A stretch of 64,000 nt of DNA. It comes from Trueperella bernardiae. Lineage in GTDB: Bacteria; Actinomycetota; Actinomycetes; Actinomycetales; Actinomycetaceae. A program made the translations under genes and the position numbers. Every line of letters starts with the position of its first letter. Position 1 is the stretch's first letter. The notes beneath the pieces are model-generated. The model did not search any database. It saw only the letters and a program-made list of their open reading frames with translations, and had not been told where the DNA came from. The DNA is taken from contig NZ_LNIZ01000001.1 of assembly GCF_001469025.1 (NCBI RefSeq), positions 186,001 through 250,000 on the forward strand, read 5' to 3'. Below, piece after piece: positions 8,596 through 17,866 of the stretch.

Positions 8596-8614
8596 GGCGG
8601 GCTCAAATCCCGCC
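8596..8614 (+). other. Stem-loop resembling a tRNA T-arm
   Basis: GGCGGG-CTCAAAT-CCCGCC forms a six-base stem with a seven-base loop close to the tRNA T-arm consensus (one loop base off). No anticodon arm, D-arm or acceptor stem accompanies it, so it is not a tRNA gene. It lies between map and the small gene at 8634. Confidence 0.4.
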
Positions 8615-8633
8615 GCCGGGGGAGGGAGCACGC

Positions 8634-8843
8634 ATGGCTTTTTGGTTTAACGTAGCAACGGGCGAGGTAGCCGAATCGGAGGCGCCGTCGTTCCCGGCTG
8701 CCGAGCGCATGGGCCCCTACGCCACGCGGCTGGAGGCGGAGAGCGCGCTCCTCCTCTCCGAGCAGCGCAACGCGGAGGCGGACGCCCCCGAGCCGGAGGA
8801 TGACTATGACGCGGCTGAGCGCGAGTGGAAGGAAAACTGGTGA
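8634..8843 (+). CDS. Small SPOR-like conserved protein upstream of glnA2
   Basis: 69 residues. The N-terminal [11 protein letters not shown] and [11 protein letters not shown] segments resemble the short actinobacterial proteins encoded ahead of glutamine synthetase genes and sometimes named SPOR-like. The C-terminal half is acidic ([13 protein letters not shown]). GGGGGAGGGA before the ATG at 8634 sets the start; an in-frame GTG further up lies in the T-arm-like stem. The stop overlaps the glnA2 GTG (GTGA), so the two are coupled. Function is unknown. Confidence 0.75.
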   Translation: MAFWFNVATGEVAESEAPSFPAAERMGPYATRLEAESALLLSEQRNAEADAPEPEDDYDAAEREWKENW

Positions 8844-10174
8844 ATCCCCAATCCGAATACGTCTTGCGCGAGGTTGACGACCACGACGTGCGCTTCATTC
8901 GCCTGTGGTTTACCGACATCACAGGCACGCTCAAATCCGTGGCGATCGCGCCCGCCGAGCTCGAGGCCGCGTTCGAGGGCGGCATCTCCTTCGACGGCTC
9001 GGCGGTCCAGGGCCTCACACGCGGGCACGAGTCCGACATGGTGATGCGCCCAGACCCGTCCACCTTCCAGCTCCTGTCCTGGGGCGAGGACGATTCGCCC
9101 TCGGCGCGCATGTTCTGCTCGATCTACACTCCCGACGGCGAACCGGCCCGTTCCGACCCACGCGCGGTGCTCGAGCGTGCCCTCGAGCGCGCCGCGAACA
9201 TGGGCTTTTCGTTCTACGCCCAGCCCGAGTGCGAATTCTACCTTTTCCACCCGACGACGGACGAGCACGCCGCCCCCGTCCCCATCGACAACGGGTCCTA
9301 CTTTGACCACGTCACGCGGTCGATCGCGCAGTCCTTCCGATCGCGTGCCGTCAAGACCTTGGAGGACATGGGGATCACGGTGGAGTTCTCCCACCACGAG
9401 ATCGGCCCGGGCCAAAACGAGATCGACCTGCGCCGCAGTGACGCCCTCACCATGGCCGACCAGATCATGACCCTGCGCGTGGTAGTGGAACAGGTGGCGA
9501 TCTCCCAGGGCGTGATGGCCTCCTTCATGCCCAAACCGCTCATCGACGCGGCCGGCTCGGCCATGCACACCCACTTCTCCCTTTTCGAGGGCAACAAGAA
9601 CGCTTTCTACGACCCGCTCGCCACCTTCCACCTTTCGCCCACCGGGCGCAAATTCGTGGCCGGCCTGCTCCGCCACGCCCCACAGATCACCGCGATCACC
9701 AACCAGCACGTCAACTCCTACAAGCGGCTGTGGGCCGGGTACGAGGCACCAAACTACGTCTCCTGGGGCAACTCCCACACGTCGCTCGTGCGCATCCCGG
9801 CACTCGACCAGGGCGACCCCGAATCGGCCCGCGTCGAATACCGCGCCCTCGACTCGGCCGCGAACCCCTACCTCGCCTTCGCCGTCATCCTCAACGCGGG
9901 CCTGGCCGGCATCGAGGGCGACTACGAGCTGCCCGAGGACCTCGATGTGGACGTTTCCGAACTGACCGACCTCGAAAGGCGCGCCATGGGGCTACGCGCC
10001 CTGCCGGCGTCGTTATCGGATGCCCTGAAGGAGATGCGCGAGTCCGAGCTCGTGGCCGACACGCTCGGGGAAGACGCGTTCGCCTACTTCCTGCGCAACA
10101 AGCGCCACGAGTGGGAAGCCTACCGCCACCAGGTCACGCCGTTTGAGCGGCGTGCGTTCATGACGTCGAACTGA
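8840..10174 (+). CDS. glnA2: Glutamine synthetase, GlnA2-type
   Basis: 444 residues from GTG 8840; a GTG at 8825 is in frame but the Shine-Dalgarno GGAAGGA (8827-8833) points to 8840. It belongs to the glutamine synthetase family: RLWFTDITGTLKSVAI at the N-terminus, SFDGSAVQG, the ATP/metal segments FSHHEIGPGQNEIDLR and PLIDAAGSAMHTH, and the ending NKRHEWEAYRHQVTPFE. It aligns along its length with mycobacterial GlnA2. It lacks the adenylylated-tyrosine context seen in GlnA1 here, so GlnE probably does not modify it. Some GlnA2-type enzymes act on polyamines or make D-glutamine, so the substrate is not certain. It overlaps glnE by one base (ATGA). Confidence 0.92.
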   Translation: MNPQSEYVLREVDDHDVRFIRLWFTDITGTLKSVAIAPAELEAAFEGGISFDGSAVQGLTRGHESDMVMRPDPSTFQLLSWGEDDSPSARMFCSIYTPDGEPARSDPRAVLERALERAANMGFSFYAQPECEFYLFHPTTDEHAAPVPIDNGSYFDHVTRSIAQSFRSRAVKTLEDMGITVEFSHHEIGPGQNEIDLRRSDALTMADQIMTLRVVVEQVAISQGVMASFMPKPLIDAAGSAMHTHFSLFEGNKNAFYDPLATFHLSPTGRKFVAGLLRHAPQITAITNQHVNSYKRLWAGYEAPNYVSWGNSHTSLVRIPALDQGDPESARVEYRALDSAANPYLAFAVILNAGLAGIEGDYELPEDLDVDVSELTDLERRAMGLRALPASLSDALKEMRESELVADTLGEDAFAYFLRNKRHEWEAYRHQVTPFERRAFMTSN

Positions 10175-13173
10175 TGTGGGAGGCGGCTAAGCTTCGCAGG
10201 GCGGGCTTCTCCCCGCCCGACCGCGCCGCGCGCCTGCTGGAAAGCCCCGCGCTCGCGGGTACGGACGCCGACTGGTTGCTCGCCCACGCCGCCGGTACCG
10301 CCGATCCCAACCAGGCCCTCCTCGGCTATCTGCGCCTCACCGAAGCCGCGCAAGAGGCCGGGCCCGAGGCTCGGCGCGCGCTGACCGACGCCTGCCAGGC
10401 GGCGCCCGCGCGCCTGTTCGCCATCCTCGGCATGTCCACCACCCTCACCGAGCACCTCATCTCCCACCCCACTAACGTCCACATCCTCTCCGACGCCAAG
10501 ATCGCCGAAGCCGGGCTCTACACGACGCTCGAAGGGGAGAGGGCCTCCGCGCTCGCGGCCGTGCGCTCGTTTTCTCCCGGGCCGGGTGAACCCCCGCGCG
10601 CCGACCTGGCCGAGCTTGGGGAGGCCGGCGCGATCGAGGCGCTGCGCCTGCACTACTGGTATCGACTCACCCAGATCGCGGCGCTCGACCTCACGGCCGG
10701 CCCGGCCCCCGATCACGTGGAGGCGGTGGCCCGCGCGCTGTCGGACGTCGTGGGTGGAGCGCTCGAGGCAGCACTGGCCGTGGGCCGCGCGGTCTACGGA
10801 CCCGAGGCGGACGACGTCGCCCTGGCCATTATCGCCATGGGCAAGACGGGCGGGCGCGAGGTCAACTACATCTCCGACGTCGACGTGATTTACGTGGCAG
10901 GCTCCCGTTCCGGCGACGACGAGGCCGACCTCCCGGCCGCCACCAAGCTCGCCGAATACATCTCCCACGCCGTGGCCGCCCCGGGCCGCACGCCCGCGAT
11001 CTTGCAGATCGACACGGCACTGCGCCCGGAGGGCAAGGCAGGCCCGCTCGTGCGCACCCTCGATTCTCACGTGGCCTACTACGAAAAGTGGGCCGAAAAC
11101 TGGGAGTTCCAGGCCCTGCTCAAGGCCCGGCCCGTGGCCGGCGACCGGGAGCTCGGGGAGCGCTACGTCGCAGCCCTCACCCCACTCGTGTGGAACGCCG
11201 CGGGCCGGGACGGCTTCGTGGAGGAGACGCGCGCGATGCGCCGCCGAGTGGAGAGCCTGGTTCCCGCGAAGGACGCCGAGCGGCAGATCAAGCTGGGGCG
11301 CGGGGGCCTGCGCGATATCGAGTTCACCGTCCAGCTCCTCCAACTCGTCCACGGCCGCACCGACCCGTCCGTCCGCCAGCGCTCCACCCTCGAGGCCCTC
11401 GCCGCCCTGCGGGACGCTGGCTACATCGGCCGCACCGCCGCCGCCACCATGGACGCCGACTACCGGCTCCTGCGTGCCCTCGAGCACCGGGTCCAGCTCC
11501 ACCGGATCCGCCGCTCGCACGTGCTACCCACCGCCGACGCCGACCTGCGCCGGATCGCCCGATCCCTCCGCATCCCCGGCCTCGACACCGCCGAGGAACT
11601 GGGGGAGATGTGGGCGCGCGTGCGCAAAGAGGTGCGGGCCCTGCACCTGGAGATCTACTACCGGCCCATGCTGCCGGCCACCGCCAAGCTTTCCGCCGAC
11701 AACGCTGCCCTCGAGCCCGAGGCCGCCCAGGCGCGGCTGGCCGCGATCGGCTACGGTGACCCGCGCTCGGCCTACGCCAACGCGCTCGCCCTCACCTCCG
11801 GCTTCAACCGCACGGCCGCGATCGCCCGGCACATCATGCCCGTCATGCTCGAGTGGTTCACGCAGGGCCCCGAACCCGACCGAGGGCTCGCCGCCTTCCG
11901 CGACGTGTCAGAAAAGCTGGGCTCGACCCCCTGGTACATGCGCCTCCTGCGCGACTCGAAGGTGGTGGGCGAACGCCTCGCACGGCTACTGTCCACCTCG
12001 CGCTACGTGGCCAACGAGCTCCCCTCGCAGGCCGAGGCCATCGCCTGGCTGGAGGCCGACGAGCTCGCCCCGCTCGGGCCGGCCGAGCTCACCGCCCAAC
12101 TCGATTCCGTGCTTAACCGGCGCACCGACCCGCGTGAGATCGCGATCGCGGGCCGGGCGCTCCGGCGTCGTGAACTCTTGCGCACCGCGATGGCTGACAC
12201 GCTGCGCCTTGGCACGGACTCGCGCCAAGCGATCACGGACGCGGGCCAGGTGGCGGTGGAGGCCTCGCTGCGTGGGGCGCGAATCGCGGCCAGCGCGCCC
12301 GACTCGCTCCAGTTCGCCGTCATCGCCATGGGCCGCTTCGGAGGCGGGGAGCTGGGCTACATCTCGGACGCCGACCTCCTGTTCGTCTTCGACCACGGCC
12401 CCGAGCTTGCCGAGCAGGAGGCGAGCGCGGCGGCGAACGAAGTGGCCCGCCACCTCATCGCCCTGCTCTCCACACCCGCGCCCGAGCCGGGCTTCCCCGC
12501 CGACGCCGATCTGCGCCCCGAGGGCAAGAATGGCCCGCTCGCCCGCTCGCTCGACTCCTACCGCGCCTACTACGATCAGTGGGTGCAGACCTGGGAGCGC
12601 CAGGCCCTGCTGCGGGCGCGGTTCGTGGCCGGCGACGGCGTCGGGGCGCGCTTCATTTCACTCATCAACCCGCTGCGCTACCCTAGCTCAGGGTTGGCGG
12701 ACGCCGAGGTGCGTGACATTCGGCGAATGAAGGCGCGCGTGGAGTCCGAGCGCATCCCGCGCGGCGTGGACAAGACCCGGCACTTGAAACTCGGCCCGGG
12801 CGGGCTCGCCAACGTCGAGTGGGCCGCCCAGATCCTCCAGCTGCGCCATGCGGGCCGCATCCCGGCGCTGCGCACTACCGGCACGCTCTCCGCCCTTGAC
12901 GCGGCCAGCGAAAGTGGCCTCATCAGCGCCGATGGCGCTGGTAAGCTGATCGAGGCCTGGTCGTTTGCCTCGGCGCTGAGGGACGCAAACGTGCTCGCCT
13001 CCGGGCGCACGCGTGGCGCCAAGCTGGACCTGCTCCCGCACGGGGCACGCGAACTGGCCCTCACTGCCGCTCTGCTCGGGCGCGAGGGGGAGCTGCACGC
13101 CATCGAGGAAGACTACCTGCGCGCCGCGCGTCGGGCCCGAGCTGTTGTGGAACGCATCGTCTACGAGGAGTAA
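10174..13173 (+). CDS. glnE: Bifunctional glutamine synthetase adenylyltransferase/deadenylase
   Basis: 999 residues, full length for GlnE, which attaches AMP to glutamine synthetase I when nitrogen is plentiful and removes it when scarce. Two nucleotidyltransferase domains are visible: an N-terminal one with REVNYISDVDVIYV near residue 230 (deadenylase half) and a C-terminal one with GELGYISDADLLFVF near residue 727 (adenylylase half). Each is followed by an LRPEGK motif and an RRGGLRD/LGPGGLANVE-type helical segment. The likely target is GlnA1 at 13803-15221. It is coupled to glnA2 by an ATGA overlap. No PII gene is in the window. Confidence 0.97.
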   Translation: MWEAAKLRRAGFSPPDRAARLLESPALAGTDADWLLAHAAGTADPNQALLGYLRLTEAAQEAGPEARRALTDACQAAPARLFAILGMSTTLTEHLISHPTNVHILSDAKIAEAGLYTTLEGERASALAAVRSFSPGPGEPPRADLAELGEAGAIEALRLHYWYRLTQIAALDLTAGPAPDHVEAVARALSDVVGGALEAALAVGRAVYGPEADDVALAIIAMGKTGGREVNYISDVDVIYVAGSRSGDDEADLPAATKLAEYISHAVAAPGRTPAILQIDTALRPEGKAGPLVRTLDSHVAYYEKWAENWEFQALLKARPVAGDRELGERYVAALTPLVWNAAGRDGFVEETRAMRRRVESLVPAKDAERQIKLGRGGLRDIEFTVQLLQLVHGRTDPSVRQRSTLEALAALRDAGYIGRTAAATMDADYRLLRALEHRVQLHRIRRSHVLPTADADLRRIARSLRIPGLDTAEELGEMWARVRKEVRALHLEIYYRPMLPATAKLSADNAALEPEAAQARLAAIGYGDPRSAYANALALTSGFNRTAAIARHIMPVMLEWFTQGPEPDRGLAAFRDVSEKLGSTPWYMRLLRDSKVVGERLARLLSTSRYVANELPSQAEAIAWLEADELAPLGPAELTAQLDSVLNRRTDPREIAIAGRALRRRELLRTAMADTLRLGTDSRQAITDAGQVAVEASLRGARIAASAPDSLQFAVIAMGRFGGGELGYISDADLLFVFDHGPELAEQEASAAANEVARHLIALLSTPAPEPGFPADADLRPEGKNGPLARSLDSYRAYYDQWVQTWERQALLRARFVAGDGVGARFISLINPLRYPSSGLADAEVRDIRRMKARVESERIPRGVDKTRHLKLGPGGLANVEWAAQILQLRHAGRIPALRTTGTLSALDAASESGLISADGAGKLIEAWSFASALRDANVLASGRTRGAKLDLLPHGARELALTAALLGREGELHAIEEDYLRAARRARAVVERIVYEE

Positions 13174-13175
13174 CT

Positions 13176-13784
13176 GTGGAACTCATTCTTGTCCGTCACG
13201 GCCAGACCTACATGAACGCCAAGCACACGATCGACACGGTCATACCCGGCGCTGCGCTCACCGAGGCGGGTTGGACCCAGGCCAACGACGTCGTCGCCAC
13301 GCTCGCCGCCCTCGAACCAGGCGCGATTTGGGCCTCGAACCTCACGCGCACGCAACAAACCGCTACCCCGCTCGCCACCCGCTTGGGGCTCGACATCCAG
13401 GTCCACGACGGCCTGCGCGAGATCGGTGCCGGATCGTATGAGGGCGGCGACACCGAGGACGACTACGACGGCTACACGAGCACGATCTTTCGCTGGATCA
13501 ACGGCGAACTCGACCTGCCCATGGGCGAGGACACGGCCGTGACCGGGCGTAGCGTCCTCGAGCGGGTCGACGACGCCGTCCGGGTCATCGAAGCCGCCGG
13601 GCACGAACGCGCAGTCGCCTTCGCCCACGGGGGAGTCATTGCCTACTGGGTGGGCGCCCGCGCGCGCAACGCCCAGCGCGACCGCAACGCCTTCGTGCCG
13701 CTGACCAACACGGGCATCGCCCGCCTCACCGGCAGCCTCGACGAGGGCTACACCCTCAACTCCTGGATGCACATGACCTTCTAG
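13176..13784 (+). CDS. Histidine phosphatase (phosphoglycerate mutase-like) protein
   Basis: 202 residues, GTG start two bases after glnE and preceded by GAGGAG, so it is in the glnA2-glnE transcription unit. The catalytic RHG motif is at the N-terminus (LILVRHGQT), followed by the second arginine in LTRTQQTA and the late histidine in AFAHGGVIAYW. The family covers broad phosphatases and cofactor-dependent mutases; the substrate is not evident. Its stop codon lies within an inverted repeat shared with the glnA1 stop. Confidence 0.9.
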   Translation: MELILVRHGQTYMNAKHTIDTVIPGAALTEAGWTQANDVVATLAALEPGAIWASNLTRTQQTATPLATRLGLDIQVHDGLREIGAGSYEGGDTEDDYDGYTSTIFRWINGELDLPMGEDTAVTGRSVLERVDDAVRVIEAAGHERAVAFAHGGVIAYWVGARARNAQRDRNAFVPLTNTGIARLTGSLDEGYTLNSWMHMTF

Positions 13785-13809
13785 GAGCCAGGGCACTAGC
13801 TCCTAGAAG
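13778..13809. terminator. Bidirectional inverted repeat holding both stop codons
   Basis: CTTCTAGGAGC (13778-13788) and GCTCCTAGAAG (13799-13809) form an 11-base perfect stem with a ten-base loop. Each arm contains the stop codon of one of the two convergent genes. There is no U run, so action as a terminator is an inference. Confidence 0.55.
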
Positions 13810-15221
13810 TCGTAGTAGAGCGCGAACTCGTAGGGGTGCGGGCGCTGGCGCAGCGGCTCGATCTCCTTTTCCCGCTTGTAGCGGATCCAGGTGTCGATGA
13901 TGTCCTCGTCGAACACGCCGCCCTCGGTAAGGTAGTCGTGGTCCTCTTCCAAGGCGCGCAACGCGTCCTGGAGCGACTGGGGCAGCTGTTCGATTTCCGC
14001 GTGCTCCTCGGGCGGCAGCTCGTAGAGGTCCTTGTCGATCGGCGCCGGGGGCTCGATCCGGTTGCGGATACCGTCCAAGCCCGCCATGAGCTGGGCGGCG
14101 AACGCCAGGTACGGGTTCGACGAGCCGTCCGGGGTGCGGTACTCGATGCGCTTGGCCTTCGCAGACGTGCCCGTGACCGGGATGCGCGTACACGCCGAAC
14201 GATTGCGCGCCGAGTAGACGAGGTTGACCGGGGCCTCGAATCCCGGTACCAGCCGGTGGAAGGAATTGATCGAGGGGTTGGTGAAGGCGAGCAGGGACGG
14301 CGCGTGGGCGAGCAGGCCGCCAATGTACCAGCGCGCCAGGTCTGACAGGCCACCATACCCGCGCTCGTCATGGAAGAGCGGCACGCCGTCCTTCCACAGC
14401 GACTGGTGGCAGTGCATGCCCGAACCCGCGTCTCCGAAGAGAGGCTTGGGCATGAAGGTCGCCGTCTTGCCCGCGGCAAAGGCGGCGTTCTTGATGACGT
14501 ACTTGAACTTCATGAGGTCATCCGCGGCGGCGAGCAGCGTGTCGAACCTGTAGTTGATCTCCTGCTGGCCGGTCCCGCACTCGTGGTGCTCGCGCTCGAT
14601 CCTCAAACCCACCTCCTGGCACAGGCGCGTCATCTCATCGCGCAGGTCCGCCTCCTGATCGTTGGGGGAGACGGGGAAGTAGCCGCCCTTGATCCGGGTC
14701 TTGTAGCCCAGGTTTGGCCGCTCTTCTGTGCCAGTGTTCCACCACGCGCCACGGGCGTCGAGGTGGTAGCCCGCCTTGTTGGGCGAGTCGTCGAATCGGA
14801 CGTCGTCGAAAACATAGAACTCGGGTTCGGCGCCAAAATAGACCGTGTCGGCGATTCCGGAGGCGCGCAGGTAGTCCTCGGCACGGCGGGCGATCGTGCG
14901 CGGGTCGCGCGAGTAGGGCTCGCCCGTGAACGGGTCGACCACGAAGAAGTTCATCACCAGCGTCTTACGCGCGCGGAACGGATCAATGTAGGCCGTACCA
15001 AGATCCGGGATGAGCTTCATATCCGACTCGTGGATCTCGGTAAAGCCGCGGATGGAGGAGCCGTCGAACATGAGGCCATCGCGCAGGGCGTCGTCGTCAA
15101 AGGTGCCGATGGGGATGGCGAAGTGCTGCATCACTCCGGGAAGGTCGCAGAAACGGATGTCGACGAACTCGACCCCCTCCTTGGCAAGGTAATCCTTGGC
15201 CTCATCAACACTTGAAAACAC
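13803..15221 (-). CDS. glnA: Glutamine synthetase type I (GlnA1, adenylylatable)
   Basis: 472 residues, the usual GSI length. Motifs: [22 protein letters not shown], the active-site segments [10 protein letters not shown] and [16 protein letters not shown], the ATP site [16 protein letters not shown], and the adenylylation site [11 protein letters not shown] with Tyr400. This is the main ammonia-assimilating enzyme (glutamate + NH3 + ATP to glutamine). The retained tyrosine and the facing glnE argue for control by adenylylation. GTG start at 15221 with AGGAGT upstream; a TACAAT -10 box lies at 15258-15263. Confidence 0.97.
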   Translation of the reverse strand: MFSSVDEAKDYLAKEGVEFVDIRFCDLPGVMQHFAIPIGTFDDDALRDGLMFDGSSIRGFTEIHESDMKLIPDLGTAYIDPFRARKTLVMNFFVVDPFTGEPYSRDPRTIARRAEDYLRASGIADTVYFGAEPEFYVFDDVRFDDSPNKAGYHLDARGAWWNTGTEERPNLGYKTRIKGGYFPVSPNDQEADLRDEMTRLCQEVGLRIEREHHECGTGQQEINYRFDTLLAAADDLMKFKYVIKNAAFAAGKTATFMPKPLFGDAGSGMHCHQSLWKDGVPLFHDERGYGGLSDLARWYIGGLLAHAPSLLAFTNPSINSFHRLVPGFEAPVNLVYSARNRSACTRIPVTGTSAKAKRIEYRTPDGSSNPYLAFAAQLMAGLDGIRNRIEPPAPIDKDLYELPPEEHAEIEQLPQSLQDALRALEEDHDYLTEGGVFDEDIIDTWIRYKREKEIEPLRQRPHPYEFALYYDF

Positions 15222-15257
15222 GTGGTACTCCTAACGGAAAAGACGGATCCGACCGCC

Positions 15258-15263
15258 ATTGTA
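15258..15263 (-). promoter_or_regulatory. -10 box TACAAT for glnA1
   Basis: Minus-strand TACAAT about 36 bases ahead of the GTG at 15221, giving a short leader with Shine-Dalgarno AGGAGT. Confidence 0.5.
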
Positions 15264-15281
15264 CGGGGTGAGGGCAAGACA

Positions 15282-15316
15282 AAAGGTGCGGTGCCACATC
15301 GTGGCCGCGCCCCTTT
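15282..15316 (-). terminator. Terminator after the DUF4191 gene
   Basis: Read on the minus strand, AAAGGGGCGCGGCCAC pairs imperfectly with GTGGCACCGCACCTTT around a short loop, followed by TGTCTT. It lies directly past the DUF4191 stop and upstream of the glnA1 promoter. Confidence 0.6.
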
Positions 15317-15318
15317 GC

Positions 15319-16011
15319 TTAGCGTCCGCGCATCGCTCGCCTGTCCGGGCGGGCGTTGAACGGGTCAATCCCCTTCGGGATCGGCAGTGCGTTGGTCTGG
15401 ATCGCCTTCATGCGGGCCGTGACCGCCGCGACCTCCTGGTGGGAGATCTTCTTCGGCAGCTTCTTCAGGTGGCGCTCCAGCTTCGCAATCGGCACCTGGC
15501 CAGCGCCATTGCCCACCTTGATCACCTCAACGGGCACCGAGGGGGCCACGCGCTTGATTGCCTTCTTCTCATCCTGGATGAGGCGATCCACCCGGTCGGC
15601 CGGGCCCTCGGAGATGAGGACGATGCCGGGGCGGCCAATCGCACGGAACAGCATGTCCTGCGTGCGGGCGTTAAAACGCACCGGCTCCTGCTCGATCACC
15701 CAGCCTCGCTTGATCTGGCCAAGCACCGCGGCGGAGGCACCGGGCATGCCGTCAATCTGCGCGTACGACGCACGGCGCACCAGTTGCGTCAGCACCAACA
15801 GTGCGAGGACCACGCCCATGAAGATTGAGAGCGGGACCCACACCCACCAGAACCTGGTGGCAAGTCCGCCCAGCAGGCCAAGAACGACGCCGACCACGAA
15901 GCCGGCGAGCAACGCCCAGGCAGTCCACGGGTACGTCTTCTTCGCCACCCGGTACGCATCGGCGACGTAACTCCACCAGCGCTTCTTCTTGGGCTTGTTC
16001 TTCTTGGTCAT
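15319..16011 (-). CDS. DUF4191 membrane protein
   Basis: 230 residues. A basic N-terminus (TKKNKPKKKRWW) is followed by two transmembrane helices at about residues 30-75 and a soluble C-terminal domain with RTQDMLFRAIGRPGIVLISEG. This is the DUF4191 family (M. tuberculosis Rv2219), found beside glutamine synthetase and lipoate genes in actinobacteria. Its function is unknown. GGAAG precedes the ATG at 16011. Confidence 0.9.
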   Translation of the reverse strand: MTKKNKPKKKRWWSYVADAYRVAKKTYPWTAWALLAGFVVGVVLGLLGGLATRFWWVWVPLSIFMGVVLALLVLTQLVRRASYAQIDGMPGASAAVLGQIKRGWVIEQEPVRFNARTQDMLFRAIGRPGIVLISEGPADRVDRLIQDEKKAIKRVAPSVPVEVIKVGNGAGQVPIAKLERHLKKLPKKISHQEVAAVTARMKAIQTNALPIPKGIDPFNARPDRRAMRGR

Positions 16012-16074
16012 CGCACTTCCTTGTTCGGTTTCATCAAGAGTTTAGTAGATTGCACGGCCGTGCTCAAAGATGCC

Positions 16075-17268
16075 TCAGCCAAGCGCCCGTTCGTCCTTGC
16101 GCCCCAGGGTGGCCGAGACGAGCGTAATCAAACCGGCACACACTGCTGCGGCGAGGAATCCCACGGCGACGTTGGAATCCACGAAGCGCCCCACGATCGC
16201 CGAGGCACTCGCCACGCCGAGGACGTTGGCGGAGACGATGGCGGTATTGGCCACGCCGTCGCCGCCGCGCGGGGCCCACTTGCCGGCCAGGGTAAAGATG
16301 GACACGCCGAGCGGGCCTATGAAGACTCCGGCCACGAGCAGTAGGAGGGACAGGGCGACGCCGCCGGTGGCAATCATGCAGGCCGCGGCGCCGAGCAGAA
16401 GCCCGCTTCCGGCCAGGAGGATGCGGCGGTTGTAACTCAGGCGCTCGGGCAGCGCCACCGCCATGAGGGCTGTGACCGCCGCCGAAAGGCCAAGGGCCGC
16501 GTAGATGAGGCCACCCAGGCCCGACAGGCCGCGCGTCTCGGCAAAGGCCGTCACCGTGGTCTGCATTGCGCCGAAAAACATGCCCATGAAGAACATGGCG
16601 GCAAGCGGTGTGCGGACCCGGTTCATGACCGCGAGGAAGGAGGGGCGCGGTTCGTCGTCGTCGAACACGGCCGGGCCGCGGGCGTGACGCGAGAGCGCGA
16701 ACGGGAAAACGCAGGTGAGCACAAGGCCGGCGGCTACGAGCAGCGGAAGGCTGGGGGAGACAGCGGCCGCGAGGATGCCCACGGCGGCGGGGCCGAGCAC
16801 GAAGATCAGCTCATCGTTGACCGTCTCCCACGACATCGCGGCGGGCAGCTGGGCCGGGCTTGCGATCGGGTACCAGCGCACGCGCGAGAGTGGGCCGATG
16901 GGGGAGGTGGTGATCCCGATGAAGGCCGACATCGCCATAAGTGCCGCGGTGGCCGGCTCGCGGGGCGCGAACCAGACGAGCAACAACAGGGCCACGATGT
17001 TAAGCGGGGCGAACACCAAGAGCGGGTTGCGCTGCCCGAAATGGTCCGTGAGGCGGCCGATGATGATGTTGCCCAACCCGTTCGCGATCGCAAGGGACGC
17101 CGAGCAGTAGGCGGCGACCTCCACCGAGCCGGTCTCGGCCACGATGAGGGTCAACACGCCGATGATGATCATGGAGGTGGGAAGGCGGCCAAAAAACGAC
17201 ACCACCAAGTGGGGCCCGCCCACCAGCGAGGGAAGATCGCGATAACCACCAAAAGAATTCGTACTCAC
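16075..17268 (-). CDS. Major facilitator superfamily transporter
   Basis: 397 residues from GTG 17268, with about twelve hydrophobic helices. The loop after helix 2 reads GRLTDHFGQRNPLL, the MFS motif A. A run of basic and acidic residues (SRHARGPAVFDDDEPRP) marks the central cytoplasmic loop between the two halves. The substrate cannot be told from sequence; the general look is that of a drug/metabolite exporter. The longer frame from 17331 was rejected because TACAAT lies 6 bases before 17268 and within that extension. It occupies the place where lipB-lipA are found in M. tuberculosis. Confidence 0.88.
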   Translation of the reverse strand: MSTNSFGGYRDLPSLVGGPHLVVSFFGRLPTSMIIIGVLTLIVAETGSVEVAAYCSASLAIANGLGNIIIGRLTDHFGQRNPLLVFAPLNIVALLLLVWFAPREPATAALMAMSAFIGITTSPIGPLSRVRWYPIASPAQLPAAMSWETVNDELIFVLGPAAVGILAAAVSPSLPLLVAAGLVLTCVFPFALSRHARGPAVFDDDEPRPSFLAVMNRVRTPLAAMFFMGMFFGAMQTTVTAFAETRGLSGLGGLIYAALGLSAAVTALMAVALPERLSYNRRILLAGSGLLLGAAACMIATGGVALSLLLLVAGVFIGPLGVSIFTLAGKWAPRGGDGVANTAIVSANVLGVASASAIVGRFVDSNVAVGFLAAAVCAGLITLVSATLGRKDERALG

Positions 17269-17274
17269 CCGGCC

Positions 17275-17280
17275 ATTGTA
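17275..17280 (-). promoter_or_regulatory. -10 box TACAAT for leaderless MFS gene
   Basis: Minus-strand TACAAT with exactly 6 bases to the GTG at 17268; no ribosome binding site in between. Confidence 0.6.
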
Positions 17281-17361
17281 GACAGCGCGGTGCCGAGGTG
17301 GCCCATCACCGCCTGTGGAAAAGGCCATCATGGGTGGCGACGGTTGTGGTCTGCTTGAGGC

Positions 17362-17805
17362 ATGAAGAACGAGCCGCGGTGGAGGATATGGCTGATCGCG
17401 TTCGCGGTCGTGGTCGGATTCGGGGTGGGGCTATCTCCGGATCCGACGGACTGGAAGGCGTACGCCCAAGCGATGGTCGACGCGCGAAACGCCGCGATCG
17501 TCGGCGAGAACTGGGAGGTGCTGTGGGCCCTGACAGTCGACGGCTCGCCCGCCAGGGCCGAAGACGAACAGCTCAAGGCCTGGATGGAAGACAACGGCGT
17601 GCGAGTGGAGGCCGTGGTGACCGAGGTGATTTCGGTGAACATGCGCGCCTCGGACGGTCCCGTCCTCGAAGTGATCTCCTACCAAAGCGGGGCACACATC
17701 GAAGGGTCGGACTCGGCCAACGAAAGCCAGCGCATCTGCCGGCGGTGGGCCATTCGGAACGCCAAGATCTACCGGGTGCGGCCGTGCCTGATGGAATCGG
17801 GCTAA
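17362..17805 (+). CDS. Hypothetical membrane-anchored or secreted protein
   Basis: 147 residues. Residues about 8-25 (WLIAFAVVVGFGVGL) form a signal anchor or uncleaved signal peptide after a short basic N-terminus (KNEPRWR). The rest is a soluble domain, with two cysteines near the C-terminus (RICRRW and RPCLME) that could form a disulphide outside the cell. I do not recognise the family. It stands alone, divergent from the MFS gene, and ends in a strong terminator. Confidence 0.65.
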   Translation: MKNEPRWRIWLIAFAVVVGFGVGLSPDPTDWKAYAQAMVDARNAAIVGENWEVLWALTVDGSPARAEDEQLKAWMEDNGVRVEAVVTEVISVNMRASDGPVLEVISYQSGAHIEGSDSANESQRICRRWAIRNAKIYRVRPCLMESG

Positions 17806-17829
17806 AAGCTCGTGGGTTCAGGGGAAGAA

Positions 17830-17857
17830 AAGGGGCCCGGCTCGCGCCGGGCCCCTT
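17830..17857. terminator. Bidirectional terminator between the hypothetical gene and the E2 gene
   Basis: AAGGGGCCCGGC and GCCGGGCCCCTT form a 12-base perfect stem with a TCGC loop, flanked by A-rich bases on the left and TT on the right, between two convergent genes. Confidence 0.8.
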
Positions 17858-17866
17858 GCTGAGGAC

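Noticed and set aside
8560-8630. Possible tRNA gene
   Set aside because: Only a T-arm-like hairpin is present; acceptor, D and anticodon arms are missing.
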